Source of the DNA: Nymphaea colorata
Lineage: Eukaryota; Streptophyta; Magnoliopsida; Nymphaeales; Nymphaeaceae
Direction: 5' to 3'
Assembly: GCF_008831285.2 (NCBI RefSeq)
Contig: NC_045139.1
Span: forward strand, 6,234,204-6,294,203
DNA length: 60,000 bases
Below are positions 1 through 15,655 of this stretch, in pieces. Every line of letters begins with the position of its first letter. The stretch's first letter is position 1. The notes under the pieces are model-generated. The model made no database searches and was not told the origin of the DNA. It saw only the letters and a program-made list of their open reading frames with translations. Made by a program: the position numbers and the translations under genes.

Positions 1-165
1 CTGTCTTCGGCTTTGCGCAATGTCGAGGCGACATCCCTGCCAAGTAGCTATTTTCCCAAAGCATAAATCATTGGATTGGGAGAAGCGATTCAGTATAACT
101 ACGGGAAGTGCAAGAGCGATTTTGTATCTTCATCAAGATTCCCGGCTCAACATCATTCATCTTTT
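1..165 (+). pseudogene. Chimeric CRK scrap: exon 1 piece, intron 4 piece and exon 5 piece
   Basis: Positions 1-42 match the part of CRK exon 1 around the first C-X8-C-X2-C motif (reading QCRGDIP). Positions about 42-61 match a stretch found inside intron 4 of copy 1 near 8640 (tagctatttgcccaaag). Positions about 62-160 match exon 5, the kinase segment from KSLDW to the HRD region (reading [12 protein letters not shown]), and then the match ends. The three pieces are non-adjacent in an intact gene, so this is a deletion derivative. Its exon 5 sequence resembles the fragment at 41520-41765 more than copies 1-4, for example in having agagcgattttgtatcttc. It cannot encode a receptor. The real 5' part may lie outside the window. 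Confidence 0.8.
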
Positions 166-1500
166 CTAGACTGAGCCACGGACAAACTGATGGTTTCTAG
201 GATACGAATTCTATTGTTAATAGTTCACAGGAAAAAAAATGTCAGTTGTGCCTACTTGTCTCATAGTGACAGAGAAAGAGGGCGACACAAGTTCAGATTC
301 TTTCTATAAAACAGCATGGTCCTCTCCTGCGTGACAAAAAGGTAAATCCCCTCATTGAAATTTGATGCACGTCCCACATCACTAGAAAAGGTGTACAAGT
401 CGCTTGAATAACCATTGAGACTGGATGGTAACTATTGATGTAGCAAAAAATGTATAGAATGAAGTGGTTGATCAGAAGAACAAAAGGGATAAAAAATCAT
501 CATGGTATTATCATTTCCTAGGGAAACACTCTGGTGCTTCAACTGATCTGCACTTGTTCCTAACTTTTGCAACTATAATAGCTTCTAGGTGTCTGTTCTA
601 AAGCCTTCATTGATCACCAAATCTTTCCTCCCCAAAGGAAAAAAAAAATTACAAACAGCTGATCGCCACATCTTTTCGATGTTAACCAATACACGACCAA
701 TGTTACCACCGACTTATCAAAGATCGCCCGAAAACAGCAAAACAAAAACGGGTAATTTACGAAATAATTTTTGTCTTCTTTTTTTTTTTCAATATATATA
801 TGTATGACAATCTGCAACAAGGTTGCAAATATGGGAGTTAGCTTATTCTCCGAGCCCCGTACGTGACGGGTATCTAGTATTTGGCCCCCACTCTGGCCTG
901 AACCTAGAAATTGAGAGCTGGGCTGGCTGGACAAGTTGTCGGGTTGGTTGGCTCAGGTAAAGCCCGACTCAGCCTGATAATTTATATTTAATATTATATA
1001 AATAATTATATACATTTTATTATGGTTAGATTATATTTATATATTATTTTATATTTAAAATATATTTTTAATGTTAATTGGGGCAGGCCGTGCTCGGGTT
1101 TGAGTTTGGATTGTGGGGCTAAGCTTCAACGGCATTTATGAGGTATGGCCTGGACTAAGCCGCACTCTTTATTGGGCTGGGCTAGGCCGGGTGGGCCCAA
1201 GGCCCAAACTTATGTTTGACGATCTTTAATTTCGTAACCTCGCTCTCTGCCTTCAACAAGGGTGCCAGGATAGATGTTGGCCACAAGATAGGAATCCATG
1301 TGTTATTTGATTTATTTTTTAGAAGCTTTTTGTATAGTGAGTTTGGTAAAACAGGAGAGGTCGTGCACGCTTGTAAAGAACCTACGTACGATTAAATGGC
1401 TGAAACCCCGTCCTTTCGCAACTGTTTCTAAATTTGGGAGAATTTATTATTTAACTCTAGAGCTATATCACAATGGTACTAGTATTGGTATGGCGTTTTA
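165..1500. repeat. Dispersed non-coding module, also found downstream of other CRK copies
   Basis: The order of sequence here matches about 42290-43540, with partial copies at 27360-28330, 44530-45300 and 58870-59640. Shared landmarks are ctattgttaatagttcacagg, gatctgcacttgtt and gcttttttgtatag-like stretches. Within it, about 840-1210 is a segment with GGGCTGGGC/GGCCC-rich ends and a very AT-rich centre, typical in look of non-autonomous plant transposons; I could not define its ends. Only short shadow reading frames occur. No gene is seen. Confidence 0.6.
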
Positions 1501-2900
1501 GTAAATCTTGGTACGGATACAACGATTATTATAATATTATTAATTTATAATACCAAAAATTAAAAAAAAACCAAAAATTCTTCTCATAAAATGCATGAAT
1601 CCATAGAAAAATCTTCTCACATGTCATAATCCATGAATCCATAGATAACCATAGATAATAATCTCACAAGTCATAAAAAAAAACAAAACAAAAAACATCA
1701 AATGTTCCTTCCATAGATCATAGATAATCTCATAAAACATACAAAAAAAAAACACGTGAGGGTGAAACAGAAACATGTGAAAAAGAAAAAAAGCGTATGA
1801 ATTTCAAACACCGTTAATTTTAGCATGGTAATTAATGAAATGCTGAGTAAATTTCCCCCGAGAAAAAGTCGGACCTGGAGGGTCCAACTTTTTTGCAGTG
1901 ATAAAATTTTTGTTCGTTACGACTTCTTTTGTCCCCGACCACCTCGCAAGCTTTCCCTCCCCTGCTACCGCTTCCCTCTCACTCCCTATTATTCTCTCTT
2001 CCTCGTCCTCATGTCCTCTTCCTCTTTTCCTCTTTTCACCCTGATTTCATGTTTCTCATTCTCCCCCATGACGACCCCCTTTTCCTGTCGGTATTGATGA
2101 AGATTCGACAGAGATTAAGAACAATCAACACAAAGGTTGTTGGTGAGTTCTCTCCTTCTTCTTCTTTTCCTTTTTCTTCTTCTTCTTCTTCTCTCTCTTT
2201 CTCTTTCTCTCTCTCTCGCTCTCGCGTTCTTTCTCATCCAGCATCTAGGGTTTTAATCGATGCTTTTTTTTCCTCCTAAAAAGGGAGACTGTTTTGCTTC
2301 AAAAAAAGGGAGGCACATACTTCTGCTGTGCGCGGCAGGTTGCCTCCTGCTCACAGCTCTCTGTGTTAGTGGCCGAGCAGCTTGTGTGCCTACTTGAACG
2401 GAAGCCATCGCCAGCAGAGAGAAATAAAAGAAAGCTGCCTCTGCCTCCGTCCGCTTGCTACTTAGGTGGAAAATTCATTCCTCTTGGCACATGTCTCTCC
2501 CTGATCTCCTTTTCTTTTTTGTTTGCTTACTTAATTCTCGAAAGGAGGCTGTTTTTCTGGGATCGTGACATATCTATTCTTTTGTGTTGCTTTTGTCAAG
2601 AGTGTATGTTGATAAAATTTTAGATTATGCATTGGTGATATGAGATACTTAATAGCACAGAAAAGCAGGCATTTTGTTTTCCCTTCATGTTGGAAAATTT
2701 TGACCCACATTGGGGTCTTTTTCCAAAAAATTAATCCTCGTGAGTCTCCTTTTTCCTGCTGATTTTCGGTTGTAAAATATTTTGTTCTATATCTAACAAA
2801 GGTGTCGTGTCCTATCTTGTCAAAAACTCTTTTAAAGTTTTACTTTGGTAAAAATAATATTTTAGCTTTTTCTTATAAAACGTGAGCTTCATAAGCTATC
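1500..2900. other. AT-rich intergenic DNA with a pyrimidine tract; no gene recognised
   Basis: About 1500-1810 is A-rich with repeated cataaaa/ccatagata motifs. About 1905-2275 is a strongly CT-rich tract ending near tctagggttttaatcgatgc, which looks like a transcribed leader but has no recognisable coding partner. Small open frames across the tract are low-complexity Ser/Pro/Phe peptides. A 30-base imperfect hairpin lies at 1863-1892. Nothing here supports a protein-coding gene. Confidence 0.5.
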
Positions 2901-3260
2901 ACCGTAAGCACTTTACAAACAGTTTCATATGCATCTTCATTTCGCATCTTCATTTCAAACAGTTTTTTTTATGATTTGCTTGTCTTTTTAAAATAACATA
3001 TATTTTAATTTAAAAATTTTTTCACCACCAAGCAAGGACAGTACCATAAATCGTGTTTGCCAATGCATGGCAAAGGGAGCTCAGTATGAGAGAGAGGAAG
3101 GTCATGGTGAGTTGAAAGATTTTTTTTTTTTTGAATTTTTTAACATGCGGGAAGTATTTTTGTCGTATGTCCGCTTCCCGATATTAAATGCATTTTTCCA
3201 ACCATTTGTTTTAACGACCATCAAATACGGATGACTTGAATGACGGGGATGGCCAATTTA
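2900..3260. repeat. Distal upstream region of CRK copy 1, left of the inserted element
   Basis: Positions about 3145-3257 (gggaagtatttttgtcgtatg through gacggggatggcc) match 19240-19335 upstream of copy 2. The match resumes at 5082 on the other side of the inserted element. This is therefore the ordinary upstream DNA of a CRK unit, split in two. No coding content is seen. Confidence 0.65.
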
Positions 3261-5078
3261 AGCCCCGTTTGATGCACACGAAAAATGTTAAGCCGGTTGG
3301 GTTGGTGGTGAGCGCATCAAATCAAACGCCGCCAAAAAAGTGCACCCGCGAAAAGCCTACGACAAAGCAAAAGTAAACTCAGGTCCGACTTTTTTCCGCG
3401 GACATTTTTGAGAGCTGTTAGAGCTCTCTCGTTCCTCTCCTTTTCTCTCCTCTTTCCCCTCCGTCCAAGCCCGTCTTCCCCTCTGTCGCTGCCTAAGCCT
3501 CCGTCGCTGCCTCTTCCTCTCCGTCAAAGCTGTCCGTCCAAGCTCTCTGTCGCTGCGTCTTCCTTTCCGTCGAAGCTCCTCATCCCCTCTGTTGCTGCCT
3601 CTTCTTCTCCGTCGCTGCCTCTTCTTCTTCCGGAACTGTCGAAGCCCTTTCTTCCGCTCCATCTTCCTCTTCCTCCTTGGCGCAGCGTCCTAACACACAG
3701 TAAGGTCGGCTTTTCTTTTCCGCCTCTGCCTCCGTTTCTGCTAGACGGTGCCCTAATCCCTTTCTCCTCTCTCCCTCTGCAGGGTTCCTGCATTTCCAGT
3801 CTGATACGGAGGTAATTCGTGTTTTTTCTCGTCGTGTTCCCTTCCCTGAATTGCCGTTCTCTCTGATTGGTTCTCACTGTTTTGATCCGCTGCGAATATC
3901 TTGGTTCAGGCATCTAAGCGAGCTTGGAAAATCGCTTGCTCCTTCTCCCCTGCGGTTGTTGAGGTCCCAAGAGGGGAGACGTTTGTGGTTGGCCCAATCG
4001 ACTTCCCTGGAGGTTGTTCATCCAAAGTTTCTCTGTTGGTATGTCTGAAACTTGTTCTGCAATGATCTTCTTATTGATTTTAGCCTTCCGTTCTAAAGGT
4101 TTTGGTTGTCGGGCATTTATCAGAAATAATTTAGCAACTCTTTGAAGAACGTTAGTTTGTGAATGGGCTAATCTGAACATTAGTTTAGCAACTCTTTATA
4201 AGAAATAGTTTCGGGGAAAATCTTATGAATTCTCAACCCATTCTCCCTGTTTCTATCTGAATGGTTATTGTGACGTGAATGGGCTATTTGAAGAACTCAC
4301 CATTCCTTTGGACCAGAATGTGTGCCCCTGCGATGACTTCCACTTTGTTGCTGATCGTCCTGCAGAGCATTCTTGAGCCCAGGGGAGAAATGAGTAGCAT
4401 GAATTATGTTTTAAAGATTCTTTATGGTGTTGCGATAGGACACTATATTTTAAGAATTATGCTCTCGTGAAGAAAGGATTTTGTGTCTCTGTCACCCTAT
4501 GGTGTTTACTTAGTGCTGGTTAAGGTGGTTTGCCAGTATTGCAGTATTGCACTAAATAATGAATAAAATTTTGCACTAATAGATCTCAGATGTAAGACTG
4601 ATTGAATAAAGAAGAACATGCAAGTGTTCATGAAGATGAGGAAGAAAGTGTACATTTTCTTTTTTAAATGTATTTTTACTTTTGCTGTCATATGTTTCTA
4701 AGATGTACCATGAATATCTTTCTAAGATGAATTTTCAATCAGTCTTACATCTGAGATCTATTAGTGCAATACTGGAATAACTTTGTCTTCATTAACCTAG
4801 TAAGACTTTCTTGCATGTTCATTTCCTATAAGCTAGTAATAACTTACCTAAATAACAAAAAAAAAAAAAAACAACAACTTGTAAGGGTCAGGAAAAAAGT
4901 CTCGTATATTTAATTTTACCTTGCAAAAAATTACCCAGTGCACCAAACACAGTTACTTTTACCCTGCAAAAAACTACTCTATCATCAAACATGACCTTAA
5001 ATTGAAAAAGGAAAAAATTTCATCTTGTATTTTTTTTCAGCATTTTTTTCCACGATAAATTTATGATCAAACGTGGCC
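3261..5078. mobile_element. 1.8-kb DNA transposon-like element with TTA target duplication
   Basis: The left end begins AGCCCCGTTTGATGC after TTA (3258-3260). The right end, read as reverse complement, begins GGCCACGTTTGATCAT and is followed by TTA (5079-5081). The homologous site upstream of copy 2 (about 19350, catttaaaggtttg) lacks the insert, so a filled and an empty site can be compared within the window. TTA target duplications and GGCC-GTTTG-like ends are known for PIF/Harbinger (Tourist-type) elements. No transposase frame is seen, so it is non-autonomous. The interior holds a CT-rich segment (3415-3700) and splice-like sequence near 3700-3800 that could be captured host leader sequence; this part is inference. 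Confidence 0.6.
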
Positions 5079-5081
5079 TTA

Positions 5082-6093
5082 AAAGGTTTGATCTCTGTTT
5101 ATCACTTGAAAAAGCATGTTGGTGGACATAAGAGCAAAAAAAAAGCTTGGCAGCAAAACATATTTTAACATAAAAAAACAACGATTGAATGGTTGATTTT
5201 TATCAAATTAGTAGAACCACATAAACCGAGGTTTTTTTATCAAATGAATAGAACCACATAAATGCAGAACATGTTATATATTATGGCATTCCATTATCAT
5301 AGGTGGAATATCATAATGCCTGGATTTCTTTCAAGAAAATGTTAAAACAATTTAAAATTTACAATTTTTAAGGTGCTTTTCATGTTATGATCTTTAACAT
5401 GGGAAGTCATGTTCCAACTTTTATCATAGGTAATTGTATAGGGTGAAATTTTTTGAAATTCAACACTTACCCTTATGAGGGAAGTGACTTCCATTCAACC
5501 ATCAAGCGTCAACACATGGCCACATAACGCATAACGAGATCGAGCATACAACAAATATGCATTAAGGAAAAGAAAGAAGAAGGTGGTGGCATTTTAGAAA
5601 ACTTTTATAACGTAATGTACATTTTAATCTTCTAATATCTACATAATTTCCGTTTTATCATTTTTAAAAGTCTTCTTTTTTCATTTTAGTGGGAGCCATG
5701 AGAATGGAGTGTTAAATACCCTTTCTTTTGGATCCGCAAGAATTTGAAAGGAAATTCGCAAGCGTCTCTTGCATTTTTGTGATTATCTCTTCAAACAACC
5801 ATAACCAAAATCAAGTTCCAGTTGCTTCGTTTCTGACATAGTGGTACCAACTGCCAAGTGTTGTAACTACTGTTTTTTTTTTTTCGTTTACATAATTTTA
5901 ATTGTTTTAGTTTTTTGTAATGAAATGAAAGTACAGCTTAAATCAGTCCACATAAGTCTCACCAATTCGGTTCACTTTCCGGCGTTTCCAATATACCAGC
6001 TAGTCTCGCAAGCCACCTTCAACTCAGCGGTAGTCACCCCACCCTCAATCCATAACAGCAGCAGGTGAGTGCAGATTCAGACGAAGTCAGAGA
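5082..6093 (+). promoter_or_regulatory. Proximal upstream region of CRK copy 1
   Basis: This aligns along its length with the 1.0-1.4 kb upstream of copies 2, 3 and 4, with landmarks aaatgcagaacatgttatatattatgg-like sequence and caccaattcggttcact. At the place where the other copies read gtccatatatagacggagtctc, copy 1 reads gtccacataagtctc (5947-5961), so the clear TATA motif is absent. The second TATA-like site of the other copies (cctatatacc) reads ccaatatacc here. Expression of copy 1 may start differently; that is inference. Confidence 0.55.
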
Positions 6094-6141
6094 ATGTCGA
6101 CTGGAAGTGGCGGGAAGAACGCCGGCGATGAAATGAGGTGA
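6094..6141 (+). promoter_or_regulatory. Upstream ORF in the 5' leader of CRK copy 1
   Basis: An ATG at 6094 opens a 15-codon frame ending TGA at 6139-6141 (MSTGSGGKNAGDEMR), 66 nt before the main start. Copies 2-4 keep an ATG at the same place but encode 11 codons ending PMK or AMK, because copy 1 differs by a short indel. Such an ORF would be met first by scanning ribosomes and could lower translation of the receptor. The function is inferred. Confidence 0.5.
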
Positions 6142-6207
6142 GCCGACCGCAGCTGTCGCCTTTTCCTTCGTTTCTTTCTCTTTCACAATCGATGATCAAC
6201 CTCCCCA

Positions 6208-11549
<5,342 letters not shown>

Positions 11550-12784
11550 GATGAGAGTAGCATATTTCTTTGCATGAGTAGATATAGTGATCGGTTAAAT
11601 GACATTGCCAGTATGCTCTAATTTATTCCATATTTAATTAAACAGCTTGTGTCTTTGTACCATCAACTTTCAAGAATAATTGTCTCTATTGGGAAGATCT
11701 ACGAAGCTATCTTTATATCTTTGTGAGCTCAACCGGTAGCAATGGCAATGTGGGACAGAAGAGAATACAATAACGGGAGGGAACGGAAGAGGTGAACGCT
11801 CGAAGAACACAACGGATGAAGGAGGGACGCATTGGGGGGGGCTGTTCTTTTCTGGTGGGAAGAAAACTAAGGGGCACATTAGGGGGCTGATTTTAGTAAA
11901 TGTCATCAAATTAAGCCAAAATGTAGAAAAGGCTGCAGAGCTAAGTCACCCCGACTCACCCGAGTTGCATGGAGTCGGGTGCACACCTAGAATGTCATAT
12001 TAGTAAATTACTTATATAATATATGTTGTTTTGATATTTTTGTATGGAATACAATTATTTAAGTATGTTATATACTTTAATAATTAAATTGTAATAATGA
12101 TATGTTATATATATAATAAATTAAAAAAATAATAATAATAAAATACTCTTGCCGCACCGTCACATCTAAATTTTTTGAGATGTGCCCTTTTGGCACCCGC
12201 ACCCTGCATTCAGGTGACATAGCTGTAGAGAATGAGAATCCCAACTCCGAGATGCCAATGATTCAATACTATAAAGAGCAAATGATGGGTCCTTTCAAAT
12301 TTGAGTCTGTACAGAGTTGGGTCAGCGGAAAATAGACATCCGAATGGTAACAAAAAATAGTTAAAAATAGTTACAAGCAGGGTCAGCGGAAAATAGACAT
12401 CCAATGGTAACAAAAGGTAACAAAAAATAGTTAAAAATAGTTACAAGGAGGACGCCATGTAAATGAAAAGGTAACAAAAAATATCATTATTTGTGCCAGC
12501 GAATCAAATGAAAGATATTAATTAACAGATAAAGAACAGAAAAAACCGTGTTAGGCACCCAACAAAGATGATATTTACTGCCTTTGCTGGAAGAGAAGTC
12601 ACATTTCAAATCGAGTGACAAAGTGAGTCGATTGCTGCCTCTTCCCCTTCTTATCGAACTAGAAGATCTTGTTGACCGGGTTTCATATCTATTGTGCGAC
12701 TTACTTAGAAGAGTTCATGAAAGAAGGGGGAAGAACAACGTCGCCTCCCCCTTGGGTGGGTTAACCGAGGACTGTGTTGCATTA
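11550..12784. other. 3' flank of CRK copy 1; no gene
   Basis: The 3' UTR and downstream DNA match copy 3 from 38338 for about 200 bp. An AT-rich stretch lies at 12000-12140. About 12540-12784 (caaagatgatatttactgcc, gaagagttcatgaaagaaggg) is shared with 24900-25280, 38580-38790 and 53110-53500. The shared sequence stops abruptly at about 12784 (ttgcatt), where the viral remnant begins. No coding sequence is seen. Confidence 0.6.
12319..12447. repeat. Direct tandem repeat, period 61 bp, two units
   Basis: The string gggtcagcggaaaatagaca starts at 12319 and again at 12380. Both units run on into caaaaaatagttaaaaatag, the second carrying a small extra ggtaaca insertion. The counterpart downstream of copies 2 and 4 has a single unit (gcggagaatagacatccgaatg), so the duplication is specific to copy 1 flank. 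Confidence 0.8.
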
Positions 12785-15230
12785 TAACTGATTTTATGAA
12801 CGGAATGTTCTGGATATAAGAATGCACCATGAAGCTTTCAAACTTTTATGAACCAAAAATTTAAGGGACTAAGAAATTGTGTCATTTATATGGAAGACAT
12901 ATTATTATACACTTACACAGAAAATGATCACTACAATTTGTTAAGAGAATTTATTACTGCAGGTGTAGCACTTAGTAAAAATAAAGCCATAATATGCAAA
13001 AAAAAAGACAGAATTTTTATGTATAGAGATAGATAAAGCAGAAATAAAATGCAAAATCACATAATACAAAAATTGCAACGTTTGATGATCTAGATATGAA
13101 GATAAAACTACAGTCATTTTTAGGTTTAGTAAACCAAATAAGAGAATATATTCCTAACCTTTTTTAACATTGTAAACCATTACGGGCCAAACTAAAAAAG
13201 GATAAACAATTTCATTGGGATAAAGTAGATAAACAGAAGATACAACATGTCTGTAGAAACCTACCTGAATTAGAATTCCTAGATAAAAGCAAGAGTTTGT
13301 CTGGATATTAGAATCTAATGCTTTAGATAAGAGTTATGGATCGGTCTTAAAATATAAATATAAAGATAGCCCACACGAATATTTGTGTAGATACCATTCA
13401 GGAAGCTTAAGAGAGAATGAGAATAAATGAGAAATCAACCTAAGGAACTACTAACATTATATTATGCACTCCTCCATTTTGAGATCTATGTGGTTTTCAC
13501 GAAATTCATCGTAAGAACATAAAATATACAGGTAAAACACTGGCTTAGTGCAAAATTAGAAAATTTCATAGTAAAAAAAAGATCCAAAGATTAGTCAACC
13601 AAATAAAATTGTTCGATTTTACTCTAGAACTATTAAAGTCCTCTGACAATAATTTCGCAGATGTGTTATCAAGATATGAAAGACTACAAACCTAAGTTGA
13701 TTCATTCTCTACCTTGCACATGTTGAAGATTGAGTACTTAACTTAAAAGTTGATATTGAACAATTAAAAAACCAAATCCAGGAATTACAAAAATTGAAAA
13801 TCCAGATAGAGAAGCTAACCAAACCCGAAAACATCCTCATAAAAGAAAAAGAAACAATAGCGATCATAGAACCTATGACAATGTCAAAAACACCTATGAG
13901 ACCTAGCTAAAATAAAAGCCAAAATCTCAATAACCGTTTCTTGAAACCCAAACTGAAGTTTAAACCTACCCAATTCCTAACTCCTCAAATCCACACAGAA
14001 AAAAGAAAGCCAACATTTGCTAGTGATCAACTACTTAAGAAACCTAAAACAAGTTACTGACGCTTTCAACCAAAACCCTAGAGACAAAACAACCAAAGGT
14101 AAGGGATATACATCCATCCCATTACCTAACATAAATAAACTCATTGCCTACCAAGAAACAAACTCTAACCTAGTCAAGACAGCCCACACCTATGGCCACT
14201 TACATACCGTTTACCCACAGACAGGTAAGGAATTAGAACAACTACTTGAAATATGTTGGGCTGCAAAACAATATTTGGATATAACTAAAGCAAAGGCAAC
14301 TCTAATATATATCCAGTTTTTTACGGCACAAGCAGAAGTGTTAAATGACAAAATTATTCTTCCTATATATTGTGTAAAAATAGGACTTACTAAAGAAATT
14401 GTAGAACCAGAAGTAAAAGTTCGACTAGAACTACTACTTCCTGAACTACCACAAATTTTCTCAAGGGAAAGAGCAAAGAGTGTCCAACTTATATTTGAAT
14501 AATTACTCCACCAATATAATGGTCAAAATATATGGTTATACGAATCCAAAGGACATCATATAATTTATTCACAATCCCACAAAACAAAAGAAGGGACTAT
14601 GGGAGAAATATATAAGCGGTTAGAAACTCTGGCACAACCAAAGAAATTACCACAGACCAGAGCTATAAAAGACAATACTCAAACAAACAAGCCTAAAAGA
14701 ATACTATAAATTAGTGCAAAAATATCATGAGCACAACTGCTTTGAATGTTTGAAGGTATAAGAAGCATGTGAAGTGCAGTTACTGTGAAGAATAAGCAGT
14801 AGATAACATCTCAAAGAAGGAAAACCAAAGAAAGCTGTAGAAGACTGTATAGGTCAATGAGTCCAAGCCTTCCCTCACTACCGTCTAGTACTAAAAAAAG
14901 TTGTGGAAGGACTTAAAAGACAAAAAGCAAAATCCCAAAAAAATTGTGGAAGAACTCAAAAGATGAAAAACAAAATCCCTACAATATTCTTAAAAAAGCA
15001 GCCACATTGAATAATGAAAAGACACAAAATAGGCACACTTAGGCACACTTAAAAAGAAAGTGACATAAAATTGGTACACTAAAGAAGGAAGTGACATAAA
15101 GAAAGACATAAAAAAAGCCACTCAAGCCAAAAGCACATCTTAGAGCCAAGCTCATTTCCACTCATCGGCTATAAGTATTAGAGGTAGCAGCCAGAATGGG
15201 GCATTCGCCCTTCACCCATCCTTTGCCCTT
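12785..15230 (+). mobile_element. Endogenous plant pararetrovirus (Caulimoviridae-type) fragment, defective
   Basis: Between about 12810 and 13320 the translated frames carry a reverse transcriptase segment: a YMEDI-type catalytic box near 12890-12904, then a connection region recognisable by FLGLVNQI (about 13120) and KPLRAKLKKD (about 13180). RNase H follows, ending with the conserved FADVLSR motif (about 13654-13674). The frame is broken many times by stops and shifts, and the usual YxDD box reads YMED, so it cannot be functional. The movement, coat and protease parts are missing. A second open frame follows (14017-14502), then non-coding sequence to about 15230 with a TATA-like gctataagtatta near 15168. 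Gene order RT-RNase H-second ORF-intergenic region suggests Caulimoviridae, not a Gypsy retrotransposon; no LTR is seen. Genus not determined. Confidence 0.65.
14017..14502 (+). pseudogene. Open frame of 161 codons within the pararetrovirus remnant, function unknown
   Basis: This is the longest intact frame in the viral remnant. It lies about 320 nt after the RNase H end, in a different frame, preceded by a coiled-coil-like Gln/Leu/Lys-rich stretch (about 13745-13860). Its place corresponds to the ORF that follows the polymerase in several Caulimoviridae genera (transactivator position), but I do not recognise a diagnostic motif. The reading continues with related-looking sequence beyond the stop at 14500-14502, so the frame is probably truncated. 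There is no sign of a plant promoter or intron. Confidence 0.35.
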
Positions 15231-15258
15231 GTAATCCTCTCTCATCCTTCTGTTCTCC

Positions 15259-15440
15259 CATCCGAACCCACCGTGGCAGCAATTATAAGGATGCTAGAAC
15301 GTGATTGGCCAAGCCTTTCATCAGAACCATCAGCAATTCTAGCAACTCAATGACCAGCAAAAACGATTCCTCTCAAAGTGACACCACAATTCTCAAAGTT
15401 TATCAGGATAGAAGCTCTCCCCATTCTCCAACTCCTGGAA
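15259..15440 (+). pseudogene. CRK exon 7 fragment (end of the kinase and C-terminal tail)
   Basis: The sequence reads RPT..AAIIRMLERDWPSL in one frame, equivalent to the last kinase helix of CRKs (RPTMSAIINMLE in copy 1). After a frameshift it continues as SNSSNSMTSKNDSSQS. The tail resembles the diverged fragment at 39978-40522 (NCSDSMTSKRD), not copies 1-4, so it comes from a second CRK subtype. It directly follows the viral remnant, and no upstream exons are attached. Confidence 0.7.
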
Positions 15441-15655
15441 TGTTGTTGTTCCCCTTAAGGTTCAAATTATTTGCAGAATGCGTGTGTCTACCAGTTGAGC
15501 CCACACCATCAATCCTCAAATGCCTCATTTCAGTTGCCATTTTGAACGACATGCTGCTGCTACCATCTCCAGATTTGACTGAACTCTGCTTCGGATCTTT
15601 TTGACTACCAAATACGAATGCGCTCCCACCAGAGCAAGCCTCTTGCGCCTCATGA
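15404..15655 (-). pseudogene. Captured gene fragment with FVFGS motif, minus-strand part
   Basis: On the minus strand a frame stays open across this interval. It contains an EACSGG segment, then FVFGSQKDPKQSS, then a Ser/Gly-rich stretch and an MRHLRIDG-like segment. The first 98 bases are an inverted copy of 15866-15964. It is not CRK sequence. The combination of FVFG motifs with LPDExRKL-I motifs (see the partner fragment) recalls the linker repeats of plant DnaJ/TPR proteins, but this is a weak identification from memory. No start or promoter is visible. Confidence 0.4.

Noticed and set aside
1863-1892. Hairpin aaaaagt-ggacc / gggtcc-acttttt considered as a terminator or transposon end
   Set aside because: Polymerase II genes do not use such terminators. 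A partial inverted match at 3381-3395 is too short and has no target duplication.
3357-3913. Ser/Pro/Leu-rich plus-strand and Arg/Glu-rich minus-strand frames
   Set aside because: They come from a CT-rich tract inside the transposon-like element. They are low-complexity and have no recognisable domain or homologue in the other upstream regions.
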